Below, piece after piece: positions 24,242-24,342 of a stretch of DNA of 24,342 nt; within the stretch, counting starts at the first letter, position 1; each line of letters begins with the position of its first letter. The position numbers were made by a program, and so were the translations under genes. Under the pieces are notes generated by a model, which did no database searches, had not been told where the DNA came from, and saw only the letters and a list, made by a program, of their open reading frames with translations. The stretch comes from Guillardia theta CCMP2712 (Eukaryota; Cryptophyceae; Pyrenomonadales; Geminigeraceae), in NCBI RefSeq assembly GCF_000315625.1, contig NW_005434553.1:56119-80460 (forward strand), given 5' to 3'.

Positions 24242-24342
24242 GAGGGACAGGAGGACCAGGAGGAGGAGGAGAGGGTATGGAACTGATTCAGTGGGTAGGG
24301 ATCTTGTCTTGACAGCATTCACAACTTGAGCAACTTCATTTC
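24033..24342. repeat. Purine-rich CAG / GGA repeat, right edge
   Basis: After the proposed TAA at 24030 the sequence is GGA/GAG/CAG-rich, with an 11-12 unit CAG run at about 24205-24238. It could be 3' UTR or the next intron. No supported exon; the Gln/Glu ORF here is a by-product of the repeat. Confidence 0.7.

Overview
The window is eukaryotic nuclear DNA from an intron-rich unicellular organism. Genes are split by many short GT-AG introns (mostly 45-60 bp), GC content is moderate, and there are no operons. A fused NAD(P)H-type glutamate synthase and a CEP164-like WW protein (a family tied to cilia) suggest a flagellated protist, possibly an alga such as a cryptophyte. That assignment is a guess from gene content and intron style. 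All splice models were built by hand from conserved protein motifs, phase matching and splice signals.

Layout: (1) 1-802 (+), the 3' end of an unrecognised Arg/Leu/Trp-rich gene. (2) 803-2660, non-coding: a GTGAT pentamer array, a very GC-rich block with recurring ACTCAGTGA, then a block of degenerate CCCCTA / GGGTCAT motifs. (3) 2809-5058 (+), a 12-exon gene whose C-terminal half is a clear but divergent cyclic-nucleotide-binding (CNB) domain. It is invisible as one ORF because its exons are 44-246 bp. (4) 5296-14270 (-), a complete glutamate synthase (GOGAT) in 37 exons, about 2,211 aa, converging tail-to-tail with the CNB gene. (5) 14271-16590, a second repeat-like region in mirror order to region 2: G-rich GGGTAG/GGGTCAT block, AT-rich stretch, then GC-rich ACTCAGTGA block. 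(6) 16596-16866 (-), a weak candidate small gene. (7) 17218-19414 (+), a gene with a coiled-coil-like N-terminal half, low-complexity middle and Cys/His-rich putative zinc-binding C-terminus. (8) 19563-24032 (+), an 18-exon gene with a CEP164-type helical leader plus WW domain, coiled coil and, if the last exons belong to it, hydrophobic C-terminal segments. Genes 7 and 8 may be one transcription unit. (9) 24033-24342, purine-rich CAG/GGA repeats.

The genes do not form an obvious pathway. GOGAT makes glutamate from glutamine and 2-oxoglutarate, and its N-terminus looks like a mitochondrial presequence. The CNB gene suggests cyclic-nucleotide signalling, and the WW gene suggests a basal-body or ciliary role. 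The right third of the window is loaded with tri-, hexa-, nona- and dodecanucleotide repeats, many inside introns, which produce long spurious ORFs on both strands.
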